A stretch of 64,000 nt of DNA from CAILZL01 sp050181835 (GTDB lineage: Bacteria > Pseudomonadota > Gammaproteobacteria > Steroidobacterales > Steroidobacteraceae). This document shows positions 44,197-53,426 of this stretch, one piece after another (the first letter of the stretch is position 1; each line of letters opens with the position of its first letter). A program made the position numbers and the translations under genes. Under the pieces are notes generated by a model. It had not been told where the DNA came from and made no database searches. It worked only from the letters and a program-made list of their open reading frames with translations. Location: contig JBFXCU010000016.1 in NCBI GenBank assembly GCA_050181835.1, forward strand, positions 1 through 64,000. Direction: 5' to 3'.

Positions 44197-44235
44197 AAAA
44201 AAATCAGCCTGCCTTGTTATCAAAGCAGGCTGATT
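44197..44235. terminator. Bidirectional terminator between fabI and ppiD
   Basis: A perfect 11-bp stem (AATCAGCCTGC with GCAGGCTGATT, 44202-44212 and 44225-44235) has a 12-nt loop. On the minus strand it is followed by seven T, a strong terminator for ppiD. The plus-strand tail is weaker but probably serves fabI. Confidence 0.85.
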
Positions 44236-44295
44236 GTTATTAGCAAACATAATCACTTCAGCATCCAGCGTGCGACATCAACTCCATGCAAAAGA

Positions 44296-46209
44296 CTATT
44301 CAAACGCAGCCGGATTGATCTCGATATCAGCTGTGCGTTGTAACTCTTTTATATAGGCACTGAATTCAGTGTTTGCAATTCCATTAATACGTTGCGTACG
44401 CAATGCCGACAACCTGGCTTTCGCTGCCTCATCCGTTGCCGCCGAACCGCTTTGAACCGCCGCCACCATCAACAATGCTTGGTCACCATTACCCAATGCT
44501 AAGCTGCGATACGCTGGTTTGTCATCCACAACATCAGCTTTAGAAATGGCAAATGCGGCTTTAAGTAATTGTGGCGGCACGCCCTCTGCGCTGCGACCTA
44601 ATAGCTGCCTACCCACTGGGGCGACTGGCAAAGATTTATTCAATGCCAACCATTGCAGCGCCCCCGTTTTCAACTGCTGCATGACAGCTTGAACTTGCTG
44701 CGCCACTGCAGACTTAGCAGCCCGCTCAGTCAACTTAGCAACTACTTCAGTACGCACCGACTCCAGCGACTTCTGTGCTGGTAGAACATGATCAGTAACA
44801 CGCAGCACCAACGCACGATCTTCACCGATGGTTATTAACGGGCTATTTTCACCCCTCTCTAATACAGCTGCGCTGAATGCGGCCTCAATGACCTGCGAAA
44901 CTCCACTAAACTCACCCCCACCTTGGCGGGTAAAGCCCGCTATAGACTTGACGGTGGTACCAAATTCCGCTGCGACGCTATCCAGCCCGGTTAGACTTGC
45001 AAAAGCAGCATCGGCTAGCTTCTGAGTTTTGTCATAGAATAACGAGCTCGCCCGCTCGCTCCTGTAATCGGATTCCACTTCAGCACGCGCCGCTTCAAAT
45101 GGCTTGGTCGTACCACCTTCAATCTCATCCAGACGAATCAGATGATAACCAAATTCGGACTTGACCGGCACGCTCAATTCACCAGGCTTCAAACTGAATA
45201 GCGCCTCTTCAAAGGGCTGCACAAACTGACCGCGACCGGCCCAACCCAAATCACCGCCATTGCTGGCAGAACCAGTATCTTTGGAGTACTGCTTTGCCAG
45301 CTCTGTGAAGTCCGCACCAGCTTTAAGCTTGACCAACAATTCCTCAGCTTGTTTTTTGGCAGCCGCATCGGCTGTCTCTTTATCGATGGCAATAAGGATA
45401 TGGCGCCCATGACGGCGTTCTACTGTAGTGAAGCGATCCTTGATTTGCTCGTAATGAGCACGTAGCGTTGCATCATCGACCATTACTTCGGCGGCAGAGT
45501 CAGCCAAGCTGAGTTCCACATATTGCAAAGACACAGTCTCCGGCGTCAGATAGCTCGCTTTATTTGCTTCATACCATGCAGCCAAATCTGCATCTGAAAC
45601 CTTGATGCCAGCTTCATATGCCTTTGCTGGCACCACTACATAATCGATGGCACGTTGCTCTTGCAACAAAGCTTGAGCGCGCGCCAATTCTTTCGGGGTA
45701 ATGAAAGCCGTACCCAAGATACCGTTTTGTAATTGTCTGGTTGCAAGCTCAGTACGGAATTGCGCTTCGAATTGCGCTTCATTCATGCCCTGTTGCAACA
45801 GCGCGGTGGCATAACGATCACGCGAGAACTGGCCATCAACTTTAAGACTGTCCAGACTGCGTATCGCTTGGGCAATATCGTCGTCGCTGACCTTAAAGCC
45901 CAGTTCCGTGACACGTTGCTGAACCAATTGCGAACGGATCAGTTGGTTGAGCAGTGAACTCTGTGCCTGCTTCTTAATTACTTCAGGGATCTCGCCCTTG
46001 AATGTCTGTTGCAATTCGTTCTGGCGTTGCTGCCAAGCGTTTTGCAGCGTCGTCAACCCGATTGAATCGCCGTTCACTTCCGCGGCTGAATTTGCCACTG
46101 AGCCGACCGAACCTAGTTCAACGCCCCAAAAAACAAATACGATTGCTAACGCAGCAAGCAGCACCTTCGCCACCCAGCCCGAAATCTTGTCACGTATTGC
46201 TTGCATCAT
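44296..46209 (-). CDS. ppiD: Periplasmic folding chaperone PpiD
   Basis: This 637-residue inner-membrane-anchored SurA/parvulin-type protein has one N-terminal transmembrane helix (about residues 13-33). The SurA-like N domain is followed by a parvulin domain (about 260-360, with R-H-I-L-I-A, G-G-D-L-G-W, F-G-Y-H-L-I) and a long C-terminal domain. PpiD acts with YfgM near SecYEG. The start at 46209 was chosen because the longer open frame runs backwards through tRNA-Asp. It follows the tRNA pair and hupB on the same strand. Confidence 0.95.
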   Translation of the reverse strand: MMQAIRDKISGWVAKVLLAALAIVFVFWGVELGSVGSVANSAAEVNGDSIGLTTLQNAWQQRQNELQQTFKGEIPEVIKKQAQSSLLNQLIRSQLVQQRVTELGFKVSDDDIAQAIRSLDSLKVDGQFSRDRYATALLQQGMNEAQFEAQFRTELATRQLQNGILGTAFITPKELARAQALLQEQRAIDYVVVPAKAYEAGIKVSDADLAAWYEANKASYLTPETVSLQYVELSLADSAAEVMVDDATLRAHYEQIKDRFTTVERRHGRHILIAIDKETADAAAKKQAEELLVKLKAGADFTELAKQYSKDTGSASNGGDLGWAGRGQFVQPFEEALFSLKPGELSVPVKSEFGYHLIRLDEIEGGTTKPFEAARAEVESDYRSERASSLFYDKTQKLADAAFASLTGLDSVAAEFGTTVKSIAGFTRQGGGEFSGVSQVIEAAFSAAVLERGENSPLITIGEDRALVLRVTDHVLPAQKSLESVRTEVVAKLTERAAKSAVAQQVQAVMQQLKTGALQWLALNKSLPVAPVGRQLLGRSAEGVPPQLLKAAFAISKADVVDDKPAYRSLALGNGDQALLMVAAVQSGSAATDEAAKARLSALRTQRINGIANTEFSAYIKELQRTADIEINPAAFE

Positions 46210-46231
46210 GGCGAATGCCCGATAAGAAAAG

Positions 46232-46308
46232 TGGCGGAGCGGACGGGACTCGAACCCGCGACCCCCGGCGTGACAGGCCGGTATTCTAACCAGCTGAACT
46301 ACCGCTCC
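46232..46308 (-). tRNA. tRNA-Asp (GTC)
   Basis: A 77-nt cloverleaf begins GGAGCGGTAGTTCAG and closes with CCGCTCC, discriminator G and an encoded CCA. The anticodon loop CTGTCAC gives anticodon GTC. It is close to E. coli tRNA-Asp and sits between tRNA-Val and ppiD. Confidence 0.98.
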
Positions 46309-46328
46309 GCGCAAAACTGTATTGTAAA

Positions 46329-46404
46329 TGGTGGGTGCTGACGGGATCGAACCGCCGACATTCGCCTTGTAAGGGCGACGCTCTACCAGCTGAGCTAAGC
46401 ACCC
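46329..46404 (-). tRNA. tRNA-Val (TAC)
   Basis: A 76-nt cloverleaf begins GGGTGCTTAGCTCAGC and has the acceptor strand GCACCC, discriminator A and encoded CCA. The anticodon loop CTTACAA gives TAC. It lies 20 bp upstream of tRNA-Asp and is probably cotranscribed with it. Confidence 0.98.
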
Positions 46405-46478
46405 TCAAGAACCACTACCCGACGCGGCACTGTGTAACAGTTAACAGTGCGTGCGGTCAGTGATCCTCAGCTAGCTGT

Positions 46479-46751
46479 TCAGTTTACAGCATCCTTTATG
46501 CCCTTGCCAGCCTTGAACACAGGCATATTACTGGCAGCAATGTTGATCGGCTCACCAGTACGAGGGTTACGTCCGGTGCGTGCCGCACGCGCCTTAACCG
46601 CAAAGGTACCGAACCCAACCAAGGCAACCGAATCACCGGCTTTCAAGGTGGCAGTGATAGTGTCAAATACCGCATCAACGGCACGAGCGGCATCGGTCTT
46701 GGCTAGACCCGTAGCACCACTCACCGCATCTACCAATTCGCTTTTATTCAT
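46479..46751 (-). CDS. hupB: DNA-binding protein HU-beta
   Basis: This 90-residue histone-like nucleoid protein starts M-N-K-S-E-L-V-D-A-V and has the DNA-binding arm G-R-N-P-R-T-G-E-P-I-N-I and the G-F-G-T-F block. The ATG at 46751 was chosen over one three codons upstream. It lies between lon and the tRNA-Val/tRNA-Asp pair, the usual lon-hupB order. Confidence 0.97.
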   Translation of the reverse strand: MNKSELVDAVSGATGLAKTDAARAVDAVFDTITATLKAGDSVALVGFGTFAVKARAARTGRNPRTGEPINIAASNMPVFKAGKGIKDAVN

Positions 46752-46895
46752 TGATGTCACTTCCTCTGCTTGAATCTAACCAATGGAACGCATGATCACG
46801 CGCCACTTGAATTATTGGCCGCGCGTTATAGCAGCGACTGATGATCTGGTCAATCTTGTTATAACTATTCGCCAAGTATAAGCACATTAACAATA

Positions 46896-49334
46896 TCAAT
46901 GTGCCGGAACTTGCTTGCTGGAACGTTTAGACGCGCGACGCGCACCAGGCTTGCTTATAGTCGTCACCGAAGCAGCATCTACCAAAGGTTCTGGCATGCG
47001 CTGCAAGGCAAGCTGCAACACTTCGTCAATCCACTTCACGGGCTTGATGTCGAGGCTATTCTTGATGTTCTGAGGTATCTCAGCCAAATCTTTGGTGTTC
47101 TCATCAGGAATCAATACTGTACGAATGCCGCCACGATGTGCAGCAAGCAGCTTTTCTTTCAACCCACCAATTGGTAGCACCTGACCACGCAAGGTAATCT
47201 CACCAGTCATCGCCACATCGGATCGCACCGGAACCTTTGTCAGCGCAGAAACCATGGCTGTACACATGCCAATACCGGCGCTCGGGCCATCCTTGGGAGT
47301 CGCGCCTTCCGGCACATGAATATGGATATCCAGTTTCTGATTAAAGTCGGGATCTAAGCCCAATACAGTGGCCCGACTACGCACCACCGTCATCGCCGCC
47401 TGAATGGACTCCTTCATGACGTCGCCCAGCTTGCCAGTATCAAGCAACTTACCTTTACCCGGCACCACTGATGCTTCGATAGTCAACAACTCTCCACCCA
47501 CCTCAGTCCACGCCAATCCAGTGACTTGTCCGATCTGATCCTTCGCTTCAGCGCGACCATAGTCAAAGCGACGCACGCCCAGATACTTATTGAGATTGCG
47601 TGGCGTCACGTTAATCGACTTGATATCTTTCTCGGTTAATAACTGTTTGACTGACTTGCGGCATATCTTGGAGATTTCGCGCTCCAAATTACGCACTCCG
47701 GCCTCACGCGTGTAGTAACGGATGATGTCCTTGATGCTGTTATCTGAAATTTTCAGCTCATTAACCGTCAAACCGTTTTGCTTGACTTGTTTAGGCAATA
47801 AATACTTGCGTGCAATCGCACTCTTCTCATCTTCCGTATAGCCAGGCAGTCGAATCACTTCCATGCGATCCAGCAGCGCCGCAGGAATATTCAAGGTATT
47901 GGCGGTGCAGACAAACATAACCTGCGACAGATCCAGATCCACTTCCAGATAATGATCGTTGAAAGTGTTGTTCTGCTCTGGATCAAGCACTTCCAGCAAT
48001 GCAGAGCTTGGATCGCCACGAAAATCCATCGCCATCTTGTCGATTTCGTCGAGCAGAAATAGTGGATTATTGACCTCGGTCTTCACCAGATTCTGCACAA
48101 TCTTGCCTGGAATGGAGCCAATGTAGGTGCGGCGATGACCACGAATTTCCGCTTCATCACGTACACCACCCAATGACATACGTACAAACTTGCGGTTGGT
48201 GGCGCGTGCGATGGATTGTCCTAGTGAAGTTTTACCTACACCGGGTGGGCCCACCAAACACAAAATGGGGCCTTTCAGCGCCTTCACACGCTGCTGCACG
48301 GCAAGGTACTCAATGATGCGTTCTTTAACTTTTTCCAGCCCGTAATGATCTTCGTCAAGCACCAGCTCAGCAGCTGTAATGTCGTGACGCACTTTGGTCT
48401 TTTTCTTCCATGGCAGCTTCACCAACCAGTCAAGGTAGTTACGTACCACCGTCGCTTCCGCTGACATTGGCGACATCATTTTCAGCTTACCCAACTCGGC
48501 CATTCCCTTCTCATGCGCTTCCTTAGGCATGCCCGATTTCTTGATGCGCTGCTCCAGCTCGGCCAGTTCATTAGGCGCATCTTCAAGCTCGCCCAACTCC
48601 TTCTGAATGGCCTTCATCTGTTCGTTAAGATAGTACTCGCGCTGACTTTTCTCCATCTGCTGCTTAACGCGTCCACGAATGCGCTTTTCGATTTGCAGCA
48701 CATCCATTTCGCCTTCCAGCAATGCGAGAATATGCTCCAGCCGCTTACGTACTTCCAGCATTTCGAGCACGCGTTGCTTCGCATCAAGCTTCAAAGCCAT
48801 GTGTGCCGCAACGTTATCCGCCAATCGTCCTGGCTCTTCGATGCCCGCCAATGCGGTCAGGATTTCGGGTGCCACCTTGCGATTGAGTTTGACGTACTGC
48901 TCAAACTGCGTAACAACAGAGCGTGTCAACACATCCATTTCACGTTCGTCGTACCGCCCCTGATCCTTGAGTACCTCAACATTGGCAGAAAAAAACTGAT
49001 CAACCTTCATGTCAATAATGCGCGCACGAACCGTACCTTCTACCAGCACCTTGACCGTACCATCCGGTAATTTCAGCAGTTGCAGAATGCTAGCCAGCGT
49101 ACCAATTCGATAAATATCTTCGGTACCGGGGTCATCCACATCTGCTTGCTTCTGCGCAACCAACAACACCTGCTTGCTAACACGCATCGCCTGGTCGAGC
49201 GCGACAATGGACTTCTCGCGACCAACAAACAGGGGAATCACCATGTGCGGGTAAACCACCACATCACGCAATGGCAACACCGGAATATCCTGCGTACTGA
49301 CAATGCTGGGGGCGTCCGGAGTAGTGCTGCTCAA
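46896..49334 (-). CDS. lon: ATP-dependent protease Lon
   Basis: This 812-residue protein has an N-terminal LON substrate domain, an AAA+ module (Walker A G-P-P-G-V-G-K-T, Walker B F-L-L-D-E-I-D) and a C-terminal serine-lysine protease domain. The nucleophile lies in P-K-D-G-P-S-A-G and the catalytic Lys in the following G-G-L-K-E-K-L-L-A-A segment. It degrades misfolded and regulatory proteins. A sigma-32-like promoter lies just upstream, and the gene is ordered tig-clpP-clpX-lon-hupB. Confidence 0.98.
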   Translation of the reverse strand: MSSTTPDAPSIVSTQDIPVLPLRDVVVYPHMVIPLFVGREKSIVALDQAMRVSKQVLLVAQKQADVDDPGTEDIYRIGTLASILQLLKLPDGTVKVLVEGTVRARIIDMKVDQFFSANVEVLKDQGRYDEREMDVLTRSVVTQFEQYVKLNRKVAPEILTALAGIEEPGRLADNVAAHMALKLDAKQRVLEMLEVRKRLEHILALLEGEMDVLQIEKRIRGRVKQQMEKSQREYYLNEQMKAIQKELGELEDAPNELAELEQRIKKSGMPKEAHEKGMAELGKLKMMSPMSAEATVVRNYLDWLVKLPWKKKTKVRHDITAAELVLDEDHYGLEKVKERIIEYLAVQQRVKALKGPILCLVGPPGVGKTSLGQSIARATNRKFVRMSLGGVRDEAEIRGHRRTYIGSIPGKIVQNLVKTEVNNPLFLLDEIDKMAMDFRGDPSSALLEVLDPEQNNTFNDHYLEVDLDLSQVMFVCTANTLNIPAALLDRMEVIRLPGYTEDEKSAIARKYLLPKQVKQNGLTVNELKISDNSIKDIIRYYTREAGVRNLEREISKICRKSVKQLLTEKDIKSINVTPRNLNKYLGVRRFDYGRAEAKDQIGQVTGLAWTEVGGELLTIEASVVPGKGKLLDTGKLGDVMKESIQAAMTVVRSRATVLGLDPDFNQKLDIHIHVPEGATPKDGPSAGIGMCTAMVSALTKVPVRSDVAMTGEITLRGQVLPIGGLKEKLLAAHRGGIRTVLIPDENTKDLAEIPQNIKNSLDIKPVKWIDEVLQLALQRMPEPLVDAASVTTISKPGARRASKRSSKQVPAH

Positions 49335-49372
49335 GATGAATACCTACTAGGAAGAAGACAGAATGGTGTCGT

Positions 49373-49400
49373 TTATGGGGACAAATCGGCGTCGTTCAAG
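49373..49400 (-). promoter_or_regulatory. Heat-shock (sigma-32-type) promoter of lon
   Basis: On the minus strand CTTGAA (49395-49400) is followed after 14 bp by CCCCATAA (49373-49380). This fits the sigma-32 consensus CTTGAAA-N11-16-CCCCATNT closely, 39 bp before the lon start. Confidence 0.85.
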
Positions 49401-49478
49401 ACCATACCGGAAGCTTTAAGCGTGTACCAGTCATAGCGTAAAAACCATGCTTAAGAATCAGCATCAGCGAGACCCAAT

Positions 49479-49514
49479 AACTGTAAAGCCGCGAATCAAC
49501 GCGGCTTTGCAGTT
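49479..49514 (-). terminator. Hairpin terminator downstream of clpX
   Basis: A 15-bp stem with one mismatch (AACTGCAAAGCCGCG against CGCGGCTTTACAGTT) and 6-nt loop begins about 24 bp beyond the clpX stop. It probably ends clpX transcription ahead of the lon promoter, although the T tract is interrupted. Confidence 0.7.
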
Positions 49515-49537
49515 ATTTAGCGGTTACCACACCTAAT

Positions 49538-50851
49538 CTAGTGGTGATCGCTGCCGGTTGCGCGTCGCGGCTCGACTGCGGCCAGACGCTGCTCATCCGT
49601 ACCATGCACTATCAAGGGCTTACCTTCACCACGAATAGCGGCCTCATCGACCACCACCTTCTGTACGTTCTTCTGCGACGGCAGTTCATACATGGTCTCA
49701 AGCAATATATTTTCCAGAATAGTACGTAATCCACGCGCGCCTGTTTTGCGCTCCATGGCACGCTTGGCCACCGCACGTACCGCCTCATGTTGAAATTCCA
49801 GATCCACACCTTCCATCTCAAACAATTTGCGGTATTGCTTGGTAAGCGCGTTCTTTGGCTCCAGCAAGATCGACATCAAGGCTGACTCATCCAGCTCTTC
49901 AAGCGTCGCCACTACCGGCAGGCGTCCAACAAACTCGGGAATTAAGCCAAACTTGATCAGATCTTCCGGCTCGGCATCATGGAACACATCGTTGCCATTA
50001 GGCCGTTCGTTCTGCTGACGCACGTCAGCTACAAAGCCGATTCCAGACTTCTGGGTACGATTCAGAATGACTTTTTCCAATCCCGCAAACGCGCCGCCGC
50101 AAATGAACAGGATGTTGCCGGTGTCCACCTGCAAGAATTCCTGCTGTGGATGCTTGCGTCCGCCCTGCGGTGGCACCGAGGCAATCGTCCCTTCGATCAA
50201 TTTGAGCAGTGCTTGCTGCACTCCTTCTCCCGATACATCACGAGTGATTGACGGGTTATCAGACTTGCGAGAAATCTTGTCGATTTCATCGATATAGACA
50301 ATGCCGGTCTGCGCTTTCTCAACATCGTAATCACATTTTTGCAGCAGCTTCTGAATGATGTTTTCCACATCTTCACCCACGTATCCCGCCTCCGTCAGCG
50401 TGGTAGCGTCGGCAATCGTGAACGGCACATTGAGCAAGCGCGCCAGCGTTTCCGCCAACAGCGTTTTGCCACAACCGGTAGGACCAATCAGCAGAATATT
50501 GCTCTTGGCCAGCTCAACGTCATCCTTGGAGCGAGCCTCGCCCTTGGTCTGCAGGCGCTTGTAATGGTTGTACACCGCCACTGCCAGTACTTTCTTGGCG
50601 CGCTCTTGGCCGATTACATACTCGTCCAGCTCCTTCTTGATTTCATGCGGCTTGGGTAACTTGTCGCGCGTGGTTTCAGCTTTTTCTTCCAGCTCTTCGC
50701 GAATGATATCGTTGCATAGTTCCACGCATTCATCGCAGACGAACACCGAAGGTCCGGCAATAAGTTTGCGCACTTCGTGCTGGCTTTTGCCGCAGAAAGA
50801 GCAATACAACAACTTGCCATCGTCTTGCTTGCCGCGTGAGTCGTCAGACAT
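49538..50851 (-). CDS. clpX: ClpXP protease ATPase subunit ClpX
   Basis: This 437-residue AAA+ unfoldase has an N-terminal C4 zinc-binding domain (Y-C-S-F-C-G-K-S and V-C-D-E-C-V-E-L-C), Walker A G-P-T-G-C-G-K-T, Walker B V-Y-I-D-E-I-D-K and the ClpP-binding I-G-F loop (K-S-G-I-G-F). It unfolds substrates and feeds them to ClpP. It lies about 206 bp after clpP. That gap holds a 9-bp hairpin (50936-50973) and a GCCGG-TTTA-CCGGC stem, so clpX may have its own regulation. Confidence 0.98.
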   Translation of the reverse strand: MSDDSRGKQDDGKLLYCSFCGKSQHEVRKLIAGPSVFVCDECVELCNDIIREELEEKAETTRDKLPKPHEIKKELDEYVIGQERAKKVLAVAVYNHYKRLQTKGEARSKDDVELAKSNILLIGPTGCGKTLLAETLARLLNVPFTIADATTLTEAGYVGEDVENIIQKLLQKCDYDVEKAQTGIVYIDEIDKISRKSDNPSITRDVSGEGVQQALLKLIEGTIASVPPQGGRKHPQQEFLQVDTGNILFICGGAFAGLEKVILNRTQKSGIGFVADVRQQNERPNGNDVFHDAEPEDLIKFGLIPEFVGRLPVVATLEELDESALMSILLEPKNALTKQYRKLFEMEGVDLEFQHEAVRAVAKRAMERKTGARGLRTILENILLETMYELPSQKNVQKVVVDEAAIRGEGKPLIVHGTDEQRLAAVEPRRATGSDHH

Positions 50852-51057
50852 GCGTCACCTTTAGTTTACCCATCACCTGAAATGGGGTTTATATCAGACA
50901 TTACCAGCCGGTTTACCGGCGCAGTCGCCAATAAATGTGGTCGGCTTATAGCATACGCACTCAACCGACCACAAAAATCCACCCCACTGAAGCATCGACA
51001 CACCAGAAATCGCGGGCTTACTTATAATAAATACCCAACAATTACATGTAGTTGGCG

Positions 51058-51687
51058 CTACTTAGTGTCCGTCGGCGTGAGTAACGCGCGTTTATCCAGC
51101 ACCTTATCAATCATGCCGTAGGCCATAGCCGCCTCACCACCCATGAAATTATCACGCTCGGTATCCTGCGCAACGCGCTCTATCGATTGACCCGTATGCT
51201 TGGCAAGAATCTGATTCAAGCGCTCGCGCGTCGCCAGAATCTCGCGAGCGTGAATGTCAATATCGGTCGTCTGACCTTGGAAGCCACCCGACGGCTGGTG
51301 AATCATCATGCGCGAATTAGGCAGACAGTAGCGCTTACCAGCAGCACCGCCCGCCAGCAACAACGCACCCATACTGGCCGCCTGACCAATACAAATGGTG
51401 CTGACATCGCATTTGATGAACTGCATGGTGTCATAAATCGCCAACCCTGCAGTTACCACTCCGCCAGGAGAATTAATATATAGCGCGATATCTTTATCAG
51501 GGTTTTCAGATTCCAGAAATAGCAGCTGCGCCACAATCAGGTTAGACATGTGGTCTTCCACCGGCCCAACCATGAAGATCACCCGCTCTTTCAACAAGCG
51601 CGAGTAAATGTCATAGGCGCGCTCGCCCCGTGCGGTTTGCTCAACCACCATCGGTACCAACTGGGCAATCAAATCTGCTGCGCTCAT
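51058..51687 (-). CDS. clpP: ATP-dependent Clp protease proteolytic subunit ClpP
   Basis: This 209-residue serine peptidase has the catalytic triad Ser105 (G-Q-A-A-S-M-G-A), His130 (M-M-I-H-Q-P) and Asp179 (T-E-R-D-N-F). It assembles into two heptameric rings and partners with ClpX, encoded next. The ATG at 51687 has AAGG nine bases upstream; an earlier in-frame ATG would overlap the tig end more closely. Confidence 0.97.
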   Translation of the reverse strand: MSAADLIAQLVPMVVEQTARGERAYDIYSRLLKERVIFMVGPVEDHMSNLIVAQLLFLESENPDKDIALYINSPGGVVTAGLAIYDTMQFIKCDVSTICIGQAASMGALLLAGGAAGKRYCLPNSRMMIHQPSGGFQGQTTDIDIHAREILATRERLNQILAKHTGQSIERVAQDTERDNFMGGEAAMAYGMIDKVLDKRALLTPTDTK

Positions 51688-51742
51688 AGGATCTGCCTTG
51701 ACATCAAAATTACTAAAAATATCGGTCGACGGCGTCACCGAC

Positions 51743-53038
51743 TTAAGCACCAAAGTTCATTAATTCCTTGAAACTCATGGGCTGCTCAGTCAGCTTGGCA
51801 CGCTCCAGCAGCCATTCAATCACTTGCTCTTCCAGTACCAGATTTTCTATCTGGCGCTGCGCATCTTGATTGTCGCGATAGGCTTTCATGGCTTGCGCCG
51901 GATCGGGATATTGTTCAACCATTTCCTGCAACTTGGCCTGTACACGGGCGCGATCAATGCTGACACCGCTGCTCTTGATCACTTCACCCAATACCAATCC
52001 CAAAGCCACTCGCTTGCGAGCCGGCTCCTGGAATGGCTCAGCAGGCGGCAACTGCGCAGCATCGCGCACACCCTGCTGGCGTGCCGCTTCCTGCTGCATG
52101 TCACGCACCTGATTGGCCACCAGTACACTCGGCACCTCGATTTGATTGGCAGCTAACAAGCCATCAAACACTTGCTGCCGCACGCGGCCACGTACATTGT
52201 CGGCCAGCTCGCGACGCATGTTGTCAGCCACATCCTCACGCAACTTGGCAATACCACCCTCGGGGATGCCAAAAATCTTGGCGAACTCATCATTCGCTTC
52301 CGGCAACTGCTGTTCTTCGACCAATTGCGCCGTAATGCTGAAAACAGCGGCTTTACCAGCCAGATTCGCTGCAGCGTAATCGGCAGGAAAATTAACCGTT
52401 ACTTGCTTGGTTTCTCCAGCACTGATGCCGTGCAAGCCCGCTTCAAAATCAGGCAGCATGCGCCCGCCACCAACCACAACCGGGAAATTACTGCCCTTAC
52501 CACCCTCGAATGCCACGCCGTCCAGCGTGCCTTCGAAATCAATCGTGACGCGATCCGTGTCTTTGGCTGCTCGCTCCACCTTGACATAGATAGCCTGCTG
52601 ACGGCGCAAATTGTCAATCATGGCGTCGATGTCCGCTACGGCAACCTCCACCTTTGGCTGGTTAACCACCAGACCTTCGATGCCTTGCAATTTAATTTCG
52701 GGATATACCTCGAACACCGCAAGATAGCTCAGCTCCTGACCTTCGTCGGCCTTGAATTCTTCGATGCGCGGGCCACCAGCAGGATTGAGCTTCTGTTCCG
52801 TCACGGCCTCGGAGTAGGACTTTTGCACCAAGTCCTCAATTACTTCCTGACGAACCGCAGCGCCATACTGCTGCTTGACCACCACCACCGGCACCTTACC
52901 TGGCCGGAAGCCGTTAATGCGTACTGTACGGCTCAGTGATTGCAGGCGAGTATTGATGGCCTGAGCGATCCGCTCGGCAGGAACCTGAATATTCATACGT
53001 CGCTCAAGTGCGCCGGTGCTTTCTACCGAAATCTGCAT
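51743..53038 (-). CDS. tig: Trigger factor
   Basis: This 431-residue ribosome-bound chaperone has the N-terminal ribosome-binding signature (G-F-R-P-G-K-V-P), a central FKBP-type PPIase domain (T-I-D-F-E-G-x-L-D-G-x-x-F-E-G-G) and a C-terminal helical cage. The ATG at 53038 matches the family start M-Q-I-S-V-E-S-T-G. It is the first protein gene of tig-clpP-clpX and lies just downstream of tRNA-Leu. Confidence 0.97.
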   Translation of the reverse strand: MQISVESTGALERRMNIQVPAERIAQAINTRLQSLSRTVRINGFRPGKVPVVVVKQQYGAAVRQEVIEDLVQKSYSEAVTEQKLNPAGGPRIEEFKADEGQELSYLAVFEVYPEIKLQGIEGLVVNQPKVEVAVADIDAMIDNLRRQQAIYVKVERAAKDTDRVTIDFEGTLDGVAFEGGKGSNFPVVVGGGRMLPDFEAGLHGISAGETKQVTVNFPADYAAANLAGKAAVFSITAQLVEEQQLPEANDEFAKIFGIPEGGIAKLREDVADNMRRELADNVRGRVRQQVFDGLLAANQIEVPSVLVANQVRDMQQEAARQQGVRDAAQLPPAEPFQEPARKRVALGLVLGEVIKSSGVSIDRARVQAKLQEMVEQYPDPAQAMKAYRDNQDAQRQIENLVLEEQVIEWLLERAKLTEQPMSFKELMNFGA

Positions 53039-53098
53039 AACTTCTGAAAACCTCAAACATCGACGTTACAGACCACCTGCAGCGCCATTAGATAGAGA

Positions 53099-53183
53099 TG
53101 GTGCGAAAGGAGAGACTCGAACTCTCACGGGGTTACCCGCTGGAACCTAAATCCAGTGCGTCTACCAATTCCGCCACTTTCGC
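53099..53183 (-). tRNA. tRNA-Leu (TAG)
   Basis: An 85-nt class II tRNA begins GCGAAAGTGGCGGAATTGG, has a long variable arm, T-loop GTTCGAGTC and encoded CCA. The anticodon loop ATTTAGG gives TAG. It lies upstream of tig on the same strand. Confidence 0.97.
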
Positions 53184-53243
53184 AATTCGGTGCTGCCGCG
53201 ACAATGATATGAGCATTGACCGCCGCGGCATCAGGGGGGCGGC

Positions 53244-53249
53244 ATTATA
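53244..53249 (-). promoter_or_regulatory. -10 element of the tRNA-Leu promoter
   Basis: A perfect TATAAT on the minus strand is followed by the GC-rich run GCCGCCCCCC. A GC-rich discriminator is typical of stringently controlled stable-RNA promoters. The -35 is not clear. Confidence 0.6.
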
Positions 53250-53426
53250 GAGAGGAGTTGCTCGCCTCTCCACTCACAAATCAAACATTTATGGTGCAAA
53301 TTGGTAAAAACCGATAAAAATCCGACCAAATCGGGTGGGTACCGACCGATCCATACAACCTATGAAGATACTAACGGCCAACAAAAGGCCATCCGCCCAC
53401 GACCGGAAATGCCGTTTTTTTCAGAT

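Noticed and set aside
46210..46314. N-terminal extension of the ppiD reading frame, and an opposite-strand frame (46002-46289) ending G-A-D-G-T-R-T-R-D
   Set aside because: Both are translations of tRNA-Asp, a well-known source of false peptides. The cloverleaf is intact and ppiD has a proper start at 46209.
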